A stretch of 41,306 bases of DNA, taken from the NCBI GenBank assembly GCA_042093455.1, contig JBELEU010000002.1, positions 1 through 41,306 of the forward strand. Direction: 5' to 3'. Shown here one piece after another: positions 8,142 to 16,294 of this stretch. This DNA is from GCA-2723085 sp042093455. GTDB taxonomy: Bacteria > Bacteroidota > Bacteroidia > Flavobacteriales_D > Parvicellaceae. The position numbers and the translations under genes are program-made. Position 1 is the first letter of the stretch. Every line of letters starts with the position of its first letter. The notes below the pieces were generated by a model. The model saw nothing but the letters and a program-made list of their open reading frames with translations, had not been told where the DNA came from and searched no databases.

Positions 8142-8752
8142 TGTTTAGAGTTTATACATTTCTTTCTGTTTTAGTAACATTTTCCTACGCTTTTATTTCT
8201 TTTTTTCATTACAATGATGATTTTGGTTGGGAGATTTTTTTCTACGATAAGTTTACTGACGTTGCATTATTCACATTAATAATTTTACTTGTTTTAAAAA
8301 CCCAAGTACGATGGCAAAAAACATGGATAACAAGAAAAATTGAGGGTTTTAAAATGACAAAACAAGGGTGGAGGAAGGCGCTAATTAGTGAGTCAATGTC
8401 AATGTTTATTATCCTTTTTATTGGAGCTATGTTATTTGTTTTTTATCGTGATAGTTTACTAATACCGTTAGTGTTGTCTGGGTATGTCATTGAGAGTTTC
8501 TCTAGCGTAATTATTGGAAAATTAAAATATAAATTAGTCATAACGAAAAAACTTATTTTTATCATCACAAATAAACAGAAAATGTATTATTTGAATGATA
8601 TAAAGTCTTTTACAAGACGTCACAATGGACTTATTGTGCAACTAAAAAACGGGATTCAATTTCACTTAAATAAAGATGATTTTCAAGATTCAAAAGAGTG
8701 GCTTTCTTCACTTCATTCTATTGCTGTTGAAAAAGAAATTTATTGGGAATGA
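8141..8752 (+). CDS. conserved membrane protein, possible PH-like C-terminus
   Basis: I do not recognise this 203-residue protein. It has hydrophobic segments at about residues 5-22, 35-52, 84-103 and 106-125. A soluble C-terminal region of alternating beta-like segments follows (KLVITKKLIFIITNKQKMYYLNDIKSF and GLIVQLKNG), with a weak resemblance to a bacterial PH-like domain. The ATG overlaps the transglycosylase stop by one base, so co-expression with a peptidoglycan-cleaving enzyme is likely. Its 3' end overlaps the convergent DUF4837 gene by 13 bases. Confidence 0.7.
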   Translation: MFRVYTFLSVLVTFSYAFISFFHYNDDFGWEIFFYDKFTDVALFTLIILLVLKTQVRWQKTWITRKIEGFKMTKQGWRKALISESMSMFIILFIGAMLFVFYRDSLLIPLVLSGYVIESFSSVIIGKLKYKLVITKKLIFIITNKQKMYYLNDIKSFTRRHNGLIVQLKNGIQFHLNKDDFQDSKEWLSSLHSIAVEKEIYWE

Positions 8753-9774
8753 CTCCATTTGAGTGAATAAATCATTGATTTTAGCTCTCTAATAAAAGCT
8801 CCTTTTTCAAAATTTGGTGCATAAACATAACCCTCAATTGTTATTATTTTTGTTTTTTCAGCGTTTAGTCTAGATATACTTATAAAAGGTCCGCCCATTT
8901 TATCGTTTGCAACCCTCCAAAGGCCAGCAATTTCAAGAAAATATTCAGAATTGTTATTTATTAACGCATTTTCTGAAAAATTGCCAAGATTGTCTTTTCG
9001 TGTTTCCATAAAAGTATCTTTTGTTTTTCCTAATATGTGTTGTTTGAATATTGAATCTCTGAGCAATAGCTGTTGTTTTAGGCTAAGTTGAGCTTCGTTT
9101 ACATAGTCGTATTCATAAATAATTAAACCTTGTTGAATTTCATGTTTCCCATTTTGATCTTTATCAATAGTTAGCTGACTTAACCAAGTGATATCTGGGT
9201 TTGATTTATTGACCTTCATACCTGAAGGTAGCTTTAAGCGAAAGTTATATTTCTTCTCAAGTAGAGAATTTATAGAATTGTCATTAGAAAATTTCTTATT
9301 TATAACTTCGTAATAAAATTCATTTATCAGTTGTTTTATTTCACTCTTTTTTGAATTAATTAAATTAATAGCATCTTTTTTATTCTTAAACTTAAAATCT
9401 AATACAATCTGATTTTTAGCCCATAAATCATCAATCGGAAGCGGGATTGAGGATGTGGATTCATAACCATTGTTAATGTCAATAATGAATATACAATTGT
9501 GTTTTTTTATATTTTGAATCAACCCTTTTGGGTCAATGAACTCTAGTTCATATTCTTTTTCGTATGGTAGTGGAGTAGTGTTAACAAGTTGACTAAAATT
9601 TGCTAGAAGTGTTTGACCAACAATATTGTTCCAATTTTCTTTTTTAGTAACCACAAGTATTTCTCCAAGTTTTTTAGTAGCATCAGGCTGTAAAAGCTTA
9701 GGATTATAGTCGTTTTCAATACAGCCTACAAAACAAAAAGCAATACAACAGAATAAAATAATTTTACGAATCAT
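8740..9774 (-). CDS. DUF4837 family lipoprotein
   Basis: This 344-residue predicted lipoprotein has a signal sequence ending in a lipobox (CFVGC, Cys near residue 18). The opening LLQPDATKKLGEILVVTKKENW is typical of the Bacteroidota family DUF4837, whose function is unknown. Proteins of this family are expected to sit in the outer membrane facing the periplasm. The aspartate-rich linker after the cysteine (IENDYN) could influence outer-membrane or surface sorting. It lies 5 bases downstream of a beta-barrel gene and is probably co-transcribed with it. Confidence 0.82.
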   Translation of the reverse strand: MIRKIILFCCIAFCFVGCIENDYNPKLLQPDATKKLGEILVVTKKENWNNIVGQTLLANFSQLVNTTPLPYEKEYELEFIDPKGLIQNIKKHNCIFIIDINNGYESTSSIPLPIDDLWAKNQIVLDFKFKNKKDAINLINSKKSEIKQLINEFYYEVINKKFSNDNSINSLLEKKYNFRLKLPSGMKVNKSNPDITWLSQLTIDKDQNGKHEIQQGLIIYEYDYVNEAQLSLKQQLLLRDSIFKQHILGKTKDTFMETRKDNLGNFSENALINNNSEYFLEIAGLWRVANDKMGGPFISISRLNAEKTKIITIEGYVYAPNFEKGAFIRELKSMIYSLKWSHSQ

Positions 9775-9779
9775 AATTA

Positions 9780-10580
9780 TTATTTAAATGTACTTATTAT
9801 AATACCTGTAGAAAATAAATAATCATTGGCATTGTCTGAAAAAATTGATGAGGTTGAGAATTGACCGAAAAGACCAATATTTTTAAAAATGAAATTTAAG
9901 TGATAATTTAAATAATATTGGTTAAGCATGAAATCTCCTTTAGTTTTAATTTTTGACCAATTTTTCCCCTCAAATTCTTTTGTAATTAAAATTGATTTAA
10001 TTCTGTAAGACAATGATGCACCAACTTGAATCTGAAAACGAGGTTTTCTTAACATTAAGGGTTTAACACTGATTAATAATGGTACTTGTATATAATTACA
10101 TCTCAGTTTGTTTTTTGAGGGACTGAACAGAGAGTCAGTTGTAAACTGCAGTTGATTATTATTTATACTAGTTATGTTTTCCCCAAGGCTAATATTATGT
10201 GATTGAATTCCTATTCCAGCAATACCTGTCACATAGTTATTAAGGAATTTAAACAAGTTTCTATATAAAGTATAGCCAATGTTATTGGTTGCGATCTTTT
10301 CATAAGGTATTCTATTTTTGTATTCCACATTCCAAGGTTTAGCACTGTTTGAAAACAGTGAGAAACCAACATTGCAAATACTTGCTTTTTTCTTTTCTTT
10401 ATCTACTTTTAATTCATTAATTTCTTCATCAAAATCCCACTCATTACTCTCACCTCTTTCGTTCACAATAAGTATATTTGAGTGATTTAAATTAATTTTA
10501 AGAGTATCGTTTTGTTGTGAAAACACCAAGCTAGTATTAAGCAAAAAACCAAATAAAAAGAAAGTATAAAAATTCAACAT
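9780..10580 (-). CDS. outer-membrane beta-barrel protein
   Basis: This 266-residue exported protein has a signal peptide (about 1-21, ending VFSQ) and, after a polar stretch, alternating amphipathic strands from residue 75 onward, such as VGFSLFSNS, LLISVKPL and IQVGASLSYRIKS. It ends with a short strand (FSTGIIISTFK), as barrel proteins do. The specific role is unknown. PorT/OmpA-like small barrels are the nearest family type. The 5-base gap to the DUF4837 lipoprotein suggests the two work at the outer membrane. Its ATG lies one base from the start of an opposite-strand small frame. Confidence 0.7.
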   Translation of the reverse strand: MLNFYTFFLFGFLLNTSLVFSQQNDTLKINLNHSNILIVNERGESNEWDFDEEINELKVDKEKKKASICNVGFSLFSNSAKPWNVEYKNRIPYEKIATNNIGYTLYRNLFKFLNNYVTGIAGIGIQSHNISLGENITSINNNQLQFTTDSLFSPSKNKLRCNYIQVPLLISVKPLMLRKPRFQIQVGASLSYRIKSILITKEFEGKNWSKIKTKGDFMLNQYYLNYHLNFIFKNIGLFGQFSTSSIFSDNANDYLFSTGIIISTFK

Positions 10581-10581
10581 A

Positions 10582-10692
10582 ATGAAAAAATTAAAAGTAT
10601 TCTGGACTAAATACAGCTCTTATTTTGTTGATGTATGGCAATATTTAATCATTTTAATTATAATGATACTAGCACTGATATTTTGGCTTTAA
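10582..10692 (+). CDS. candidate 36-residue single-pass membrane protein
   Basis: An ATG-to-TAA frame of 36 codons fills almost the whole gap between two minus-strand genes. The product starts MKKLKVFWTKYSS, a basic aromatic N-terminus, then VDVWQY and a C-terminal helix of about 18 residues made only of I, L, M, A, F and W (LIILIIMILALIFWL). This is the pattern of a small bacterial membrane peptide. It starts one base from the beta-barrel gene's start on the other strand, so its promoter would lie inside that gene. No exact TAnnTTTG is visible there. The frame fits the gap, but chance cannot be excluded. Confidence 0.4.
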   Translation: MKKLKVFWTKYSSYFVDVWQYLIILIIMILALIFWL

Positions 10693-10693
10693 A

Positions 10694-11662
10694 TTATTGT
10701 AAAGCAAAAGAAGTAGCTCCTATTAAAAACCCTTCAGCATATACCTCTATTTTATACGAATTAGGTTTTAAGATACTTTGCATTTCATAAAAAACACATA
10801 AGTCAGTATTTTTATTTTGATAGTTAACGCTTCGTTTTGCGCTAACCTCAATTTTATTGTTTTCATAATCAGTTATAAATATTGGAGATGGAGCAGCAAA
10901 AACTTCTCCCTCTTTTGATAGTACCCTAATGAATATGTCTTTATTTCCTGGTTCTGCTAATTGATTACCAATTAATGTGCAACATCCTTTTATCATATTT
11001 GTTCTTGATGCTCTGGTAGTTTCTGTTTGTTTTCCACTTGGTCTAATTCTCAAAGCAGTAGCTTTTAAATTACCAGCTTGAAGTACGGCTCCCAGAGCAA
11101 CTTTTTCCATTAGTGATTCATTGTGTTTTTTAAACTCTTTGTTTTCGCTAGTAACTTTGTTTAATGTGTTGTTTTGCTCTGTTAATGTATTTTGAAGACT
11201 GACGTTAATTGAATTTAATGAGTCTATAGTATGGATATATCCTTTCATGATTCCACGCAGAGTTTCAGCTTCTTTTTTTAGTTTATAGATCTTTCCCCAG
11301 TCGCGTTCTGATTTAGAGTTTAATATAGAAACTTCATTCATAAGAGAAGTAATTTTTTCTCTTTGAATATTTATACTATCAATAACCAATGTATTTGTTT
11401 GTTCGAGGCTATCATAAGATAATAATAAAGTGTTTAAGTTACTCTTCAAGTTTTGGTTGTCATCATCAGAAATAATTCCTTCATCTCTTAAACTTTGAAT
11501 CATTTGTTTTTCATTAAACTCAAATATTTTGATTTTTTCAGATAAATCATGATTGTTATTATTGATCTGGCTTACAACTATGGCCAGATAAACCAGAATT
11601 GCCATCAATCCTAAAATTATAAGTAAAGAATACTTGTTTTTTTTCTTTTCTTCAACTTCCAT
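10694..11662 (-). CDS. membrane-anchored coiled-coil protein
   Basis: The likely start is the ATG at 11662 (MEVEEKKKNKYSLL), giving 322 residues. A longer frame to 11725 would put an odd hydrophobic stretch in front. One transmembrane helix (LLIILGLMAILVYLAIVV) is followed by about 170 residues of predicted coiled coil. A compact C-terminal domain (from GNLKATALRIRPSGKQ) has features I associate with an unnamed conserved Bacteroidota family: ATALRIR, a TETTRASR segment, a cysteine pair and a beta-rich end. The coiled coil probably spans the periplasm, placing the C-terminal domain near peptidoglycan or the outer membrane. Function unknown. Confidence 0.75.
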   Translation of the reverse strand: MEVEEKKKNKYSLLIILGLMAILVYLAIVVSQINNNNHDLSEKIKIFEFNEKQMIQSLRDEGIISDDDNQNLKSNLNTLLLSYDSLEQTNTLVIDSINIQREKITSLMNEVSILNSKSERDWGKIYKLKKEAETLRGIMKGYIHTIDSLNSINVSLQNTLTEQNNTLNKVTSENKEFKKHNESLMEKVALGAVLQAGNLKATALRIRPSGKQTETTRASRTNMIKGCCTLIGNQLAEPGNKDIFIRVLSKEGEVFAAPSPIFITDYENNKIEVSAKRSVNYQNKNTDLCVFYEMQSILKPNSYKIEVYAEGFLIGATSFALQ

Positions 11663-11744
11663 TTGCTGTATTAAATCTAATTTTACGTTATAAAGATAAA
11701 AGATACTAATCAAGAAAAATGCCAATGTTTTTAATAATATCCAT

Positions 11745-12425
11745 ATGTCAATGTTAAGTGATTTTATTTCCCTTATTTATCCACAAAACTGTTCTGGTTG
11801 TGATGCTCTTTTAGTTCAGTCAGAAAAAGGGATATGTTCATCTTGTTTAATTGAACTTGAAAAGATCAGCATTCAGAACCCAGTCACTTCATTTCATTTT
11901 GGAAGAAAAGAAATCGATGAGTTTATTTCAGGTTTTCATTTGGTTAAAGGAGGTGTTTTACTGAACATAATTCACAATATAAAGTACAATAACAATAAAG
12001 TTTCAGCGAATATACTCGGAATTGAACTTGGGAAAAAACTCAAACAACTACGAGTTATGGATGAAATTGAATGTATTGTCCCAGTTCCTATAAGTTTAAA
12101 AAAACAAAGACTTAGAAAGTTTAATCAATCTGAAGAAATAGCAAAAGGGATTAAAAAAGTAATTGATATTCCTATTGAAACCAATTGGCTATTAAGAAAA
12201 AACAGCTTAAAATCTCAAACATTTAGCAAACGTTTTGAAAGATCTCAAAATGTAAAAGAGGAGTATTATTTGAACAAAAAAAAGACGCCTTCATTTAAGC
12301 GCCTTTTGATTCTTGATGATGTTGTAACTACTGGATCAACTATAGTTAGTTGTTTAGAAGCTATAAACAACAAGGATAAACTTTCAGTTTGTGTTGCTTC
12401 AGTAGCGTTAACAAAAAAAGATTAG
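11745..12425 (+). CDS. comF: ComF family phosphoribosyltransferase-like protein
   Basis: This 226-residue protein matches ComF, linked to DNA uptake and natural transformation in several bacteria. Two CxxC pairs near the N-terminus (CSGC and CSSC) form the usual zinc site. The phosphoribosyltransferase fold follows, with VPVPISLKKQRLRKFNQSE and the PRPP-binding loop LLILDDVVTTGST near residue 190. A second in-frame ATG lies two codons downstream, so the exact start is uncertain by two residues. The 3' end shares four bases (TTAG) with the convergent MORN-repeat gene. No other competence gene is near. Confidence 0.88.
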   Translation: MSMLSDFISLIYPQNCSGCDALLVQSEKGICSSCLIELEKISIQNPVTSFHFGRKEIDEFISGFHLVKGGVLLNIIHNIKYNNNKVSANILGIELGKKLKQLRVMDEIECIVPVPISLKKQRLRKFNQSEEIAKGIKKVIDIPIETNWLLRKNSLKSQTFSKRFERSQNVKEEYYLNKKKTPSFKRLLILDDVVTTGSTIVSCLEAINNKDKLSVCVASVALTKKD

Positions 12426-12862
12426 TCTTTTTCGGGTGTTTCTACAGAAACGCCAACTTCAATGTTTGTAATTTGACCATCATTAAAGAAACCTTCAAAC
12501 GTAGCTCCTTCCTTGGCCCAGTGATATTTACCTCTACCAGAAGCTTTGTCTTCTGACCAACTACCATCGTAATAGTTTCCATTTTTCCAAGTATATCTTC
12601 CGTTACCATTTTTTTTCCCTTTAACAAATTGCCCTTTGTAAGCGTCTCCGTTGTCATAAAAGAAATCACCATATCCACTTGGAAGACCATCGCTCCAGCT
12701 ACCAGCATATACATGACCACTTTCCCAATTAAAGGTGCCATGACCTCTATGACAGTTCCCTTTTACACATTGTGCAGAAGTTTGTGAAATAAAGCATCCT
12801 AAAAATGCTGCAAGAAAAAGTGTTCTCATTGTTTTAATATTTTTATTGTTTTGATTTTTCAT
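12422..12862 (-). CDS. exported MORN-repeat protein
   Basis: This 146-residue exported protein has a signal peptide ending near TSAQ and about four MORN repeats, visible as G-x-G-x-[FY]-x-W/Y spacing: GHGTFNWESGHVYAGSW, GYGDFFYDNGDAYKGQF, GNGRYTWKNGNYYDGSW and GRGKYHWAKEGATFEGFF. In eukaryotes MORN repeats bind membranes or dimerise. The bacterial role is unclear. A start at 12829 (MRTLFLAAF) would give a more standard signal peptide, but a -7 promoter motif ends 7 bases before 12862, so I keep the longer form. Confidence 0.8.
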   Translation of the reverse strand: MKNQNNKNIKTMRTLFLAAFLGCFISQTSAQCVKGNCHRGHGTFNWESGHVYAGSWSDGLPSGYGDFFYDNGDAYKGQFVKGKKNGNGRYTWKNGNYYDGSWSEDKASGRGKYHWAKEGATFEGFFNDGQITNIEVGVSVETPEKD

Positions 12863-12869
12863 AGTTATT

Positions 12870-12877
12870 CAAATTTA
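12870..12877 (-). promoter_or_regulatory. -7 promoter element of the MORN-repeat gene
   Basis: The minus strand reads TAAATTTG, an exact TAnnTTTG match, ending 7 bases before the ATG at 12862. It decides in favour of transcription covering the upstream ATG. Confidence 0.45.
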
Positions 12878-12972
12878 ATGAATCATAATAAATTAAGCAT
12901 GATATTATTTGTTTTTATCACACAATTGATACTTCAATAAATATGCCAAACAATTTGTACGTAAAAAATAAC

Positions 12973-14070
12973 CTAACTGTTACAAAGATTTAAAGCAAAA
13001 CTTATATTTTTTTCTGACATCTTTTTTCTATGCCTTGATATATCTACTTCGTCATCAATAGCCTCATTAAAAATTATATGTCTAATCAAGTTATTTGCTA
13101 GCCATGGTGCAGACATTACTCCTTTACTCCCAAGCCCATTAAAAACATATGAGTTTTTTAAAATAGGATGTTCACCAACCACAGCTCTTCTGTCGTTAGT
13201 TGTTGGTCTAAAGCCAACTTCATGATTTATGACAGTGTATTTAAAGTTGCCAATAGCATTGAATTTGGATAATAAATATTTTTTTGCGTTTAATGTTGTT
13301 TCAAGGCTCCGATCTTTGTGATCATATGTTGATCCGATTGTGAAAATGTTTTTTTGCTTGTCAGGGACTGAATAAACACCCTTGCTGATTAATTTTTTTG
13401 GAAATGACGAGCAATTTATTTTCAGTAATTCACCCTTGTTAGGGATGACTGGTAAATAGTTGAAAAGAGTGTTTTTGATTACACCCGCTCCTTCACAATA
13501 AATGATATTTTTTGCCCTGTATTTACCACAATGATACCAGTCATTAACCTTAGGAATAGGCTTGGAAAATTCTGTTGAATTAAAAACAGAGTTAAAGTTT
13601 TTAAAATGGTTAAAACTGGATTTGATAAAATCTTTTACAATTAACCTTCCGCATGACTTAACAGTTCCATATCCATAAGGCATGTTAAAGTTTGTTTTAG
13701 GAAATTCAATGTCATCATCTCCAAGAAATAAATTATAACTTATATCACCAGTTTTAGATAACCAGTTGTTTTGTTCTTCAAATGAGTTAAATAGTCTAAT
13801 TACATCAAGAGGGATAAAGCTATTGGTGTTCAATTTCTTATTCATCTCTTCATAGAATAAAATACTAAAAGGGGATAAAATACTAGCTTTCCATGAATGA
13901 ATACACCTTTTAAACGAAATAGGATTTAATATGCCAGCGGCAACATTAGAGCTAGACTTTGCATCAGGTCTATCTATGACAACAAATGTTTTTTTATATT
14001 TTTCAAGAGTATGAGCAGCAATAGTTCCTGCTAACCCTTGTCCAATAATAATGAAGTCTTTCTCAGACAT
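12973..14070 (-). CDS. FAD-dependent oxidoreductase (DAO family)
   Basis: This 365-residue flavoprotein of the D-amino acid oxidase/glycine oxidase superfamily begins with the dinucleotide-binding motif DFIIIGQGLAGTIAA. It ends with the superfamily's second FAD-contact region (GFRPTTNDRRAVVGEHP, then VFNGLGSKGVMSAPWLAN). SNVAAGILNPISFKRC near residue 45 resembles the C-terminal oxidase domain of MnmC, so amine or amino-acid oxidation is likely, but the substrate cannot be read. No membrane segment or signal is present, so the enzyme is cytoplasmic. Its start overlaps the stop of the LysE-type exporter gene by 8 bases. Confidence 0.82.
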   Translation of the reverse strand: MSEKDFIIIGQGLAGTIAAHTLEKYKKTFVVIDRPDAKSSSNVAAGILNPISFKRCIHSWKASILSPFSILFYEEMNKKLNTNSFIPLDVIRLFNSFEEQNNWLSKTGDISYNLFLGDDDIEFPKTNFNMPYGYGTVKSCGRLIVKDFIKSSFNHFKNFNSVFNSTEFSKPIPKVNDWYHCGKYRAKNIIYCEGAGVIKNTLFNYLPVIPNKGELLKINCSSFPKKLISKGVYSVPDKQKNIFTIGSTYDHKDRSLETTLNAKKYLLSKFNAIGNFKYTVINHEVGFRPTTNDRRAVVGEHPILKNSYVFNGLGSKGVMSAPWLANNLIRHIIFNEAIDDEVDISRHRKKMSEKNISFALNLCNS

Positions 14071-14698
14071 TAATGTCTTTTAAGCAGATAGCAATTCCGA
14101 AAGTTATTAATGCAACTCCTACCCCCATGCCAATCGAACGAATATTTTTAGGGGTCATTCGTTTTTTTAGCTTACTTGCAAAGTGAATTTTACCTAAGTC
14201 TACTAAAAGCATAGTAAGAAGCGTAGCGCCAAAATAATACAACAGGTAAATTCCATCAATTTTTAATTCTTCAGTGGCATAAGTACAAGCAGCAATCCAA
14301 TAAATTAGCACGCCAGGATTAATAGCATTTAAACCTATCCCTTTAATTATTGATGCAAATGGACTAGGAAGATCTTTCCCGTCAATTTTATGTTGATTGA
14401 AGCTTGTTTCTGTTTTTTTGATAAAGTTTTTATAAAAGGTAACTCCACCCATTATTAAAAAAGCTCCACCAGCAATGTACTTTATATAAGGGTTTTCCAG
14501 AAGCCAGGTATTGATTTCTTTAGCTACAAAAAAAGAAGCTACTAAGTAAATAGCATCGCTAAATAAGATTCCTAGATCAAAAAAGAAAGCTGTTTTAAAT
14601 CCTTTACTGATACTTGTTTCTATTAAAATGAAAAAAGCTGGGCCAATAAGAAAACTTAGTAAAAGTCCGAAAAGAATACCGTTAAGTAGGATGGTCAT
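14063..14698 (-). CDS. LysE/RhtB family transporter
   Basis: This 211-residue inner-membrane protein has six hydrophobic segments and the LysE/RhtB family's opening ILFGLLLSFLIGPAFFILIETSISKGFK. Family members export amino acids or derivatives. The ATG at 14698 (MTILLNG) is chosen because the extension to 14764 runs into the terminator hairpin and adds a non-family leader. A GLNAINPGVLIYW segment near residue 130 is the conserved second half motif. It is the first gene of a two-gene unit with the downstream FAD oxidoreductase. Confidence 0.85.
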   Translation of the reverse strand: MTILLNGILFGLLLSFLIGPAFFILIETSISKGFKTAFFFDLGILFSDAIYLVASFFVAKEINTWLLENPYIKYIAGGAFLIMGGVTFYKNFIKKTETSFNQHKIDGKDLPSPFASIIKGIGLNAINPGVLIYWIAACTYATEELKIDGIYLLYYFGATLLTMLLVDLGKIHFASKLKKRMTPKNIRSIGMGVGVALITFGIAICLKDINV

Positions 14699-14742
14699 TG
14701 TGTTTGTAAAACTTAAAAGTAAGCAAAAAAAATTGGCACAAA

Positions 14743-14776
14743 AAAACCGATTATGTTCAAACACACAATCGGTTTT
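14743..14776 (-). terminator. intrinsic terminator of the 64-residue gene
   Basis: AAAACCGATT (14743-14752) and AATCGGTTTT (14767-14776) form a perfect 10-base stem with a 14-base loop. On the minus strand the stem runs into a T tract (TTTTTTT), giving a rho-independent terminator about 35 bases past the stop of the 14811-15005 gene. The plus strand also has a T-rich side (14773-14787), so the hairpin could work in both directions. Confidence 0.8.
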
Positions 14777-14810
14777 AATTTTTTTTGTTAAAAAATTAAG
14801 CTGTTAAAGC

Positions 14811-15005
14811 TTATTTTCCTTTTACGAAAGGAAGACCAGTTTTTGGACTTTCAACTACTTGTTTTCCTGCTGGAAGATCACAAGCTTCAGCTCTTTCATC
14901 TTTTGCAAAATAATATATAGTTTGATTTCTACCCCCTTTTAATTCAACATCTTTTGAATGTAAAAAGTAAGTTTTTCCTTTACTGTTAGTATGTGAATAC
15001 CCCAT
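14811..15005 (-). CDS. conserved small protein, 64 residues
   Basis: This 64-residue soluble protein has sequence features I recall from short conserved bacterial proteins of unknown function: NSKGKTYFLHSKDVELKGGRNQTIYYFAK, then CDLPAGKQVVE and TGLPFVKGK. It has no signal or membrane segment. The first half looks like two or three beta strands with aromatic residues spaced for a small barrel. It is monocistronic, with an intrinsic terminator right behind it and 114 bases of upstream DNA, suggesting independent and possibly strong expression. I find no clear -7 motif upstream. Confidence 0.8.
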   Translation of the reverse strand: MGYSHTNSKGKTYFLHSKDVELKGGRNQTIYYFAKDERAEACDLPAGKQVVESPKTGLPFVKGK

Positions 15006-15119
15006 TTTTATAAAATTTTAATTGATTAATACTATTGTGAATATATTAAAATAATTGTTTGAAATATGTAATTACCTCAGATAACCCCTTTTTAGTTATT
15101 AACAATTATTATAGGAAAA

Positions 15120-15920
15120 CTACCGAATAACACCTGAGGGGTTTAATTCCCCTTCCATTTCTATCATCTCCATTCTTAATGAGCCGAATAATATTTTTGC
15201 TTTCGCCAATAAAGGAACCTTATTGTAGTCGTCTGATATCCAGACAGATAGACTTTCACTAGATTTAAATATTCTTCCTGTTTGTACAATGGGACAAAAT
15301 TTCAGTGTCTTAAATTTTCCAGCTTTTATTTTTATTACTTCTTTACCTATGAATTTGACTTTTAGTGGATAAGTCTCACCATCCACAAAAGCATTAAAAG
15401 TTAAAACATCACCTTTTTTAAGCTTATTTAAGTTCAAAGTTCTTGCATAATAGAAGCAAGAAAGCATGTCCTGAATGTGTTTTTTTGTTTGAATATCACC
15501 TTTTTTAGTCGTTACTATTTGTTCTTGTTGATCAAACAAATAGTTCTGTTTCATTTTATACCCTCCTTCACTTATGTTTCTTTTAAAAAGCAATGGAACC
15601 ATCTCGGATGTATCAACATAGCTTTCATATCGATCACGTATTTTAAAAAACCAATCAAACGTTTTAGTGCTTATGCCAGTTCCCACAATGTGGTATACGC
15701 TTTTGTTTTGAACTTTTGTTTCAGTCTTTTTTACTTCAAGTTGAGCATAACCAGCATCTATAAGGCCATATGATATTTTATAACTTAGTTTTTCACCGTA
15801 TGTAAATGCATTGTTTATTACTCTTCGAGTTGAGGACTTTTCGTTATTTTTGTAATTAGAATTGCTAGACAACAAACAAGTAGCAAGCATTAAACATAAT
15901 ATTCCAAATAATTTTCTCAT
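15120..15920 (-). CDS. DUF3108 family exported protein
   Basis: This 266-residue exported protein begins with a signal sequence (MRKLFGILCLMLATCLLSS). A cysteine at residue 15 is not in a good lipobox. FTYGEKLSYKISYGLIDAGYAQLEV near residue 40 is the signature of DUF3108, a periplasmic family of unknown function with a beta-rich lipocalin-like fold. The C-terminal half alternates beta strands and ends in SVWISDD. Its ATG (complement of CAT at 15918-15920) overlaps the ATG of the divergent lipoprotein gene within one CATG. Confidence 0.83.
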   Translation of the reverse strand: MRKLFGILCLMLATCLLSSNSNYKNNEKSSTRRVINNAFTYGEKLSYKISYGLIDAGYAQLEVKKTETKVQNKSVYHIVGTGISTKTFDWFFKIRDRYESYVDTSEMVPLLFKRNISEGGYKMKQNYLFDQQEQIVTTKKGDIQTKKHIQDMLSCFYYARTLNLNKLKKGDVLTFNAFVDGETYPLKVKFIGKEVIKIKAGKFKTLKFCPIVQTGRIFKSSESLSVWISDDYNKVPLLAKAKILFGSLRMEMIEMEGELNPSGVIR

Positions 15921-16290
15921 GAAAACAACATTTCAATTTTTATGCCAAATTAAACTTCTAGTTATATTCATGTTAATATTAAGCTCATGTCAAGAAAAAA
16001 AAAACGAAGAAATAATTCAAAAGGTACCAGAATTAAAAGTACATGACCAGCCAGTAATTCAGGGTGAAACCAAGAGCGGTAAAAGAGAAGGGAAGTGGAC
16101 TTCTTTCTTTCCTAACGGAAAAATTCAAAGTGAATGTTATTATGTCAATGGTTTAAATCATGGGCCAACAAGGGTTTACTTAGAAAACGGAAAGTTACTT
16201 TATGAAGGTGAATATATAAACGGAAAGAAAGCTGGTAACTGGAGATTTGTAGACCCAAAATCAGGAGCAATAACAAATAAAAAATATTAA
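15919..16290 (+). CDS. YwqK/MORN-type repeat lipoprotein
   Basis: The start at 15919 gives a 123-residue lipoprotein with a clean lipobox (LILSSC, Cys near residue 24). An upstream frame to 15862 has no signal sequence at its start. The mature part carries three repeats of the YwqK/MORN-variant type: KSGKREGKWTSFFPNGKIQ, VNGLNHGPTRVYLENGKLL and INGKKAGNWRF. Such proteins are often labelled YwqK family antitoxins, but an exported lipoprotein is unlikely to be an antitoxin. Its stop lies 4 bases from the convergent amidohydrolase stop. Confidence 0.8.
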   Translation: MKTTFQFLCQIKLLVIFMLILSSCQEKKNEEIIQKVPELKVHDQPVIQGETKSGKREGKWTSFFPNGKIQSECYYVNGLNHGPTRVYLENGKLLYEGEYINGKKAGNWRFVDPKSGAITNKKY

Positions 16291-16294
16291 AAGA

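Noticed and set aside
12442..12741. A second minus-strand frame of 99 codons inside the MORN-repeat gene.
   Set aside because: It is a shifted reading of the same repeats. The MORN frame has the signal peptide and the repeat consensus.
15060..15140. Competing short inverted repeats (CCTCAG/CTGAGG and AACCCC/GGGGTT) at the end of the DUF3108 gene.
   Set aside because: The right arms lie inside the coding region, the pairings overlap each other, and neither gives a stem followed by T residues in either direction.
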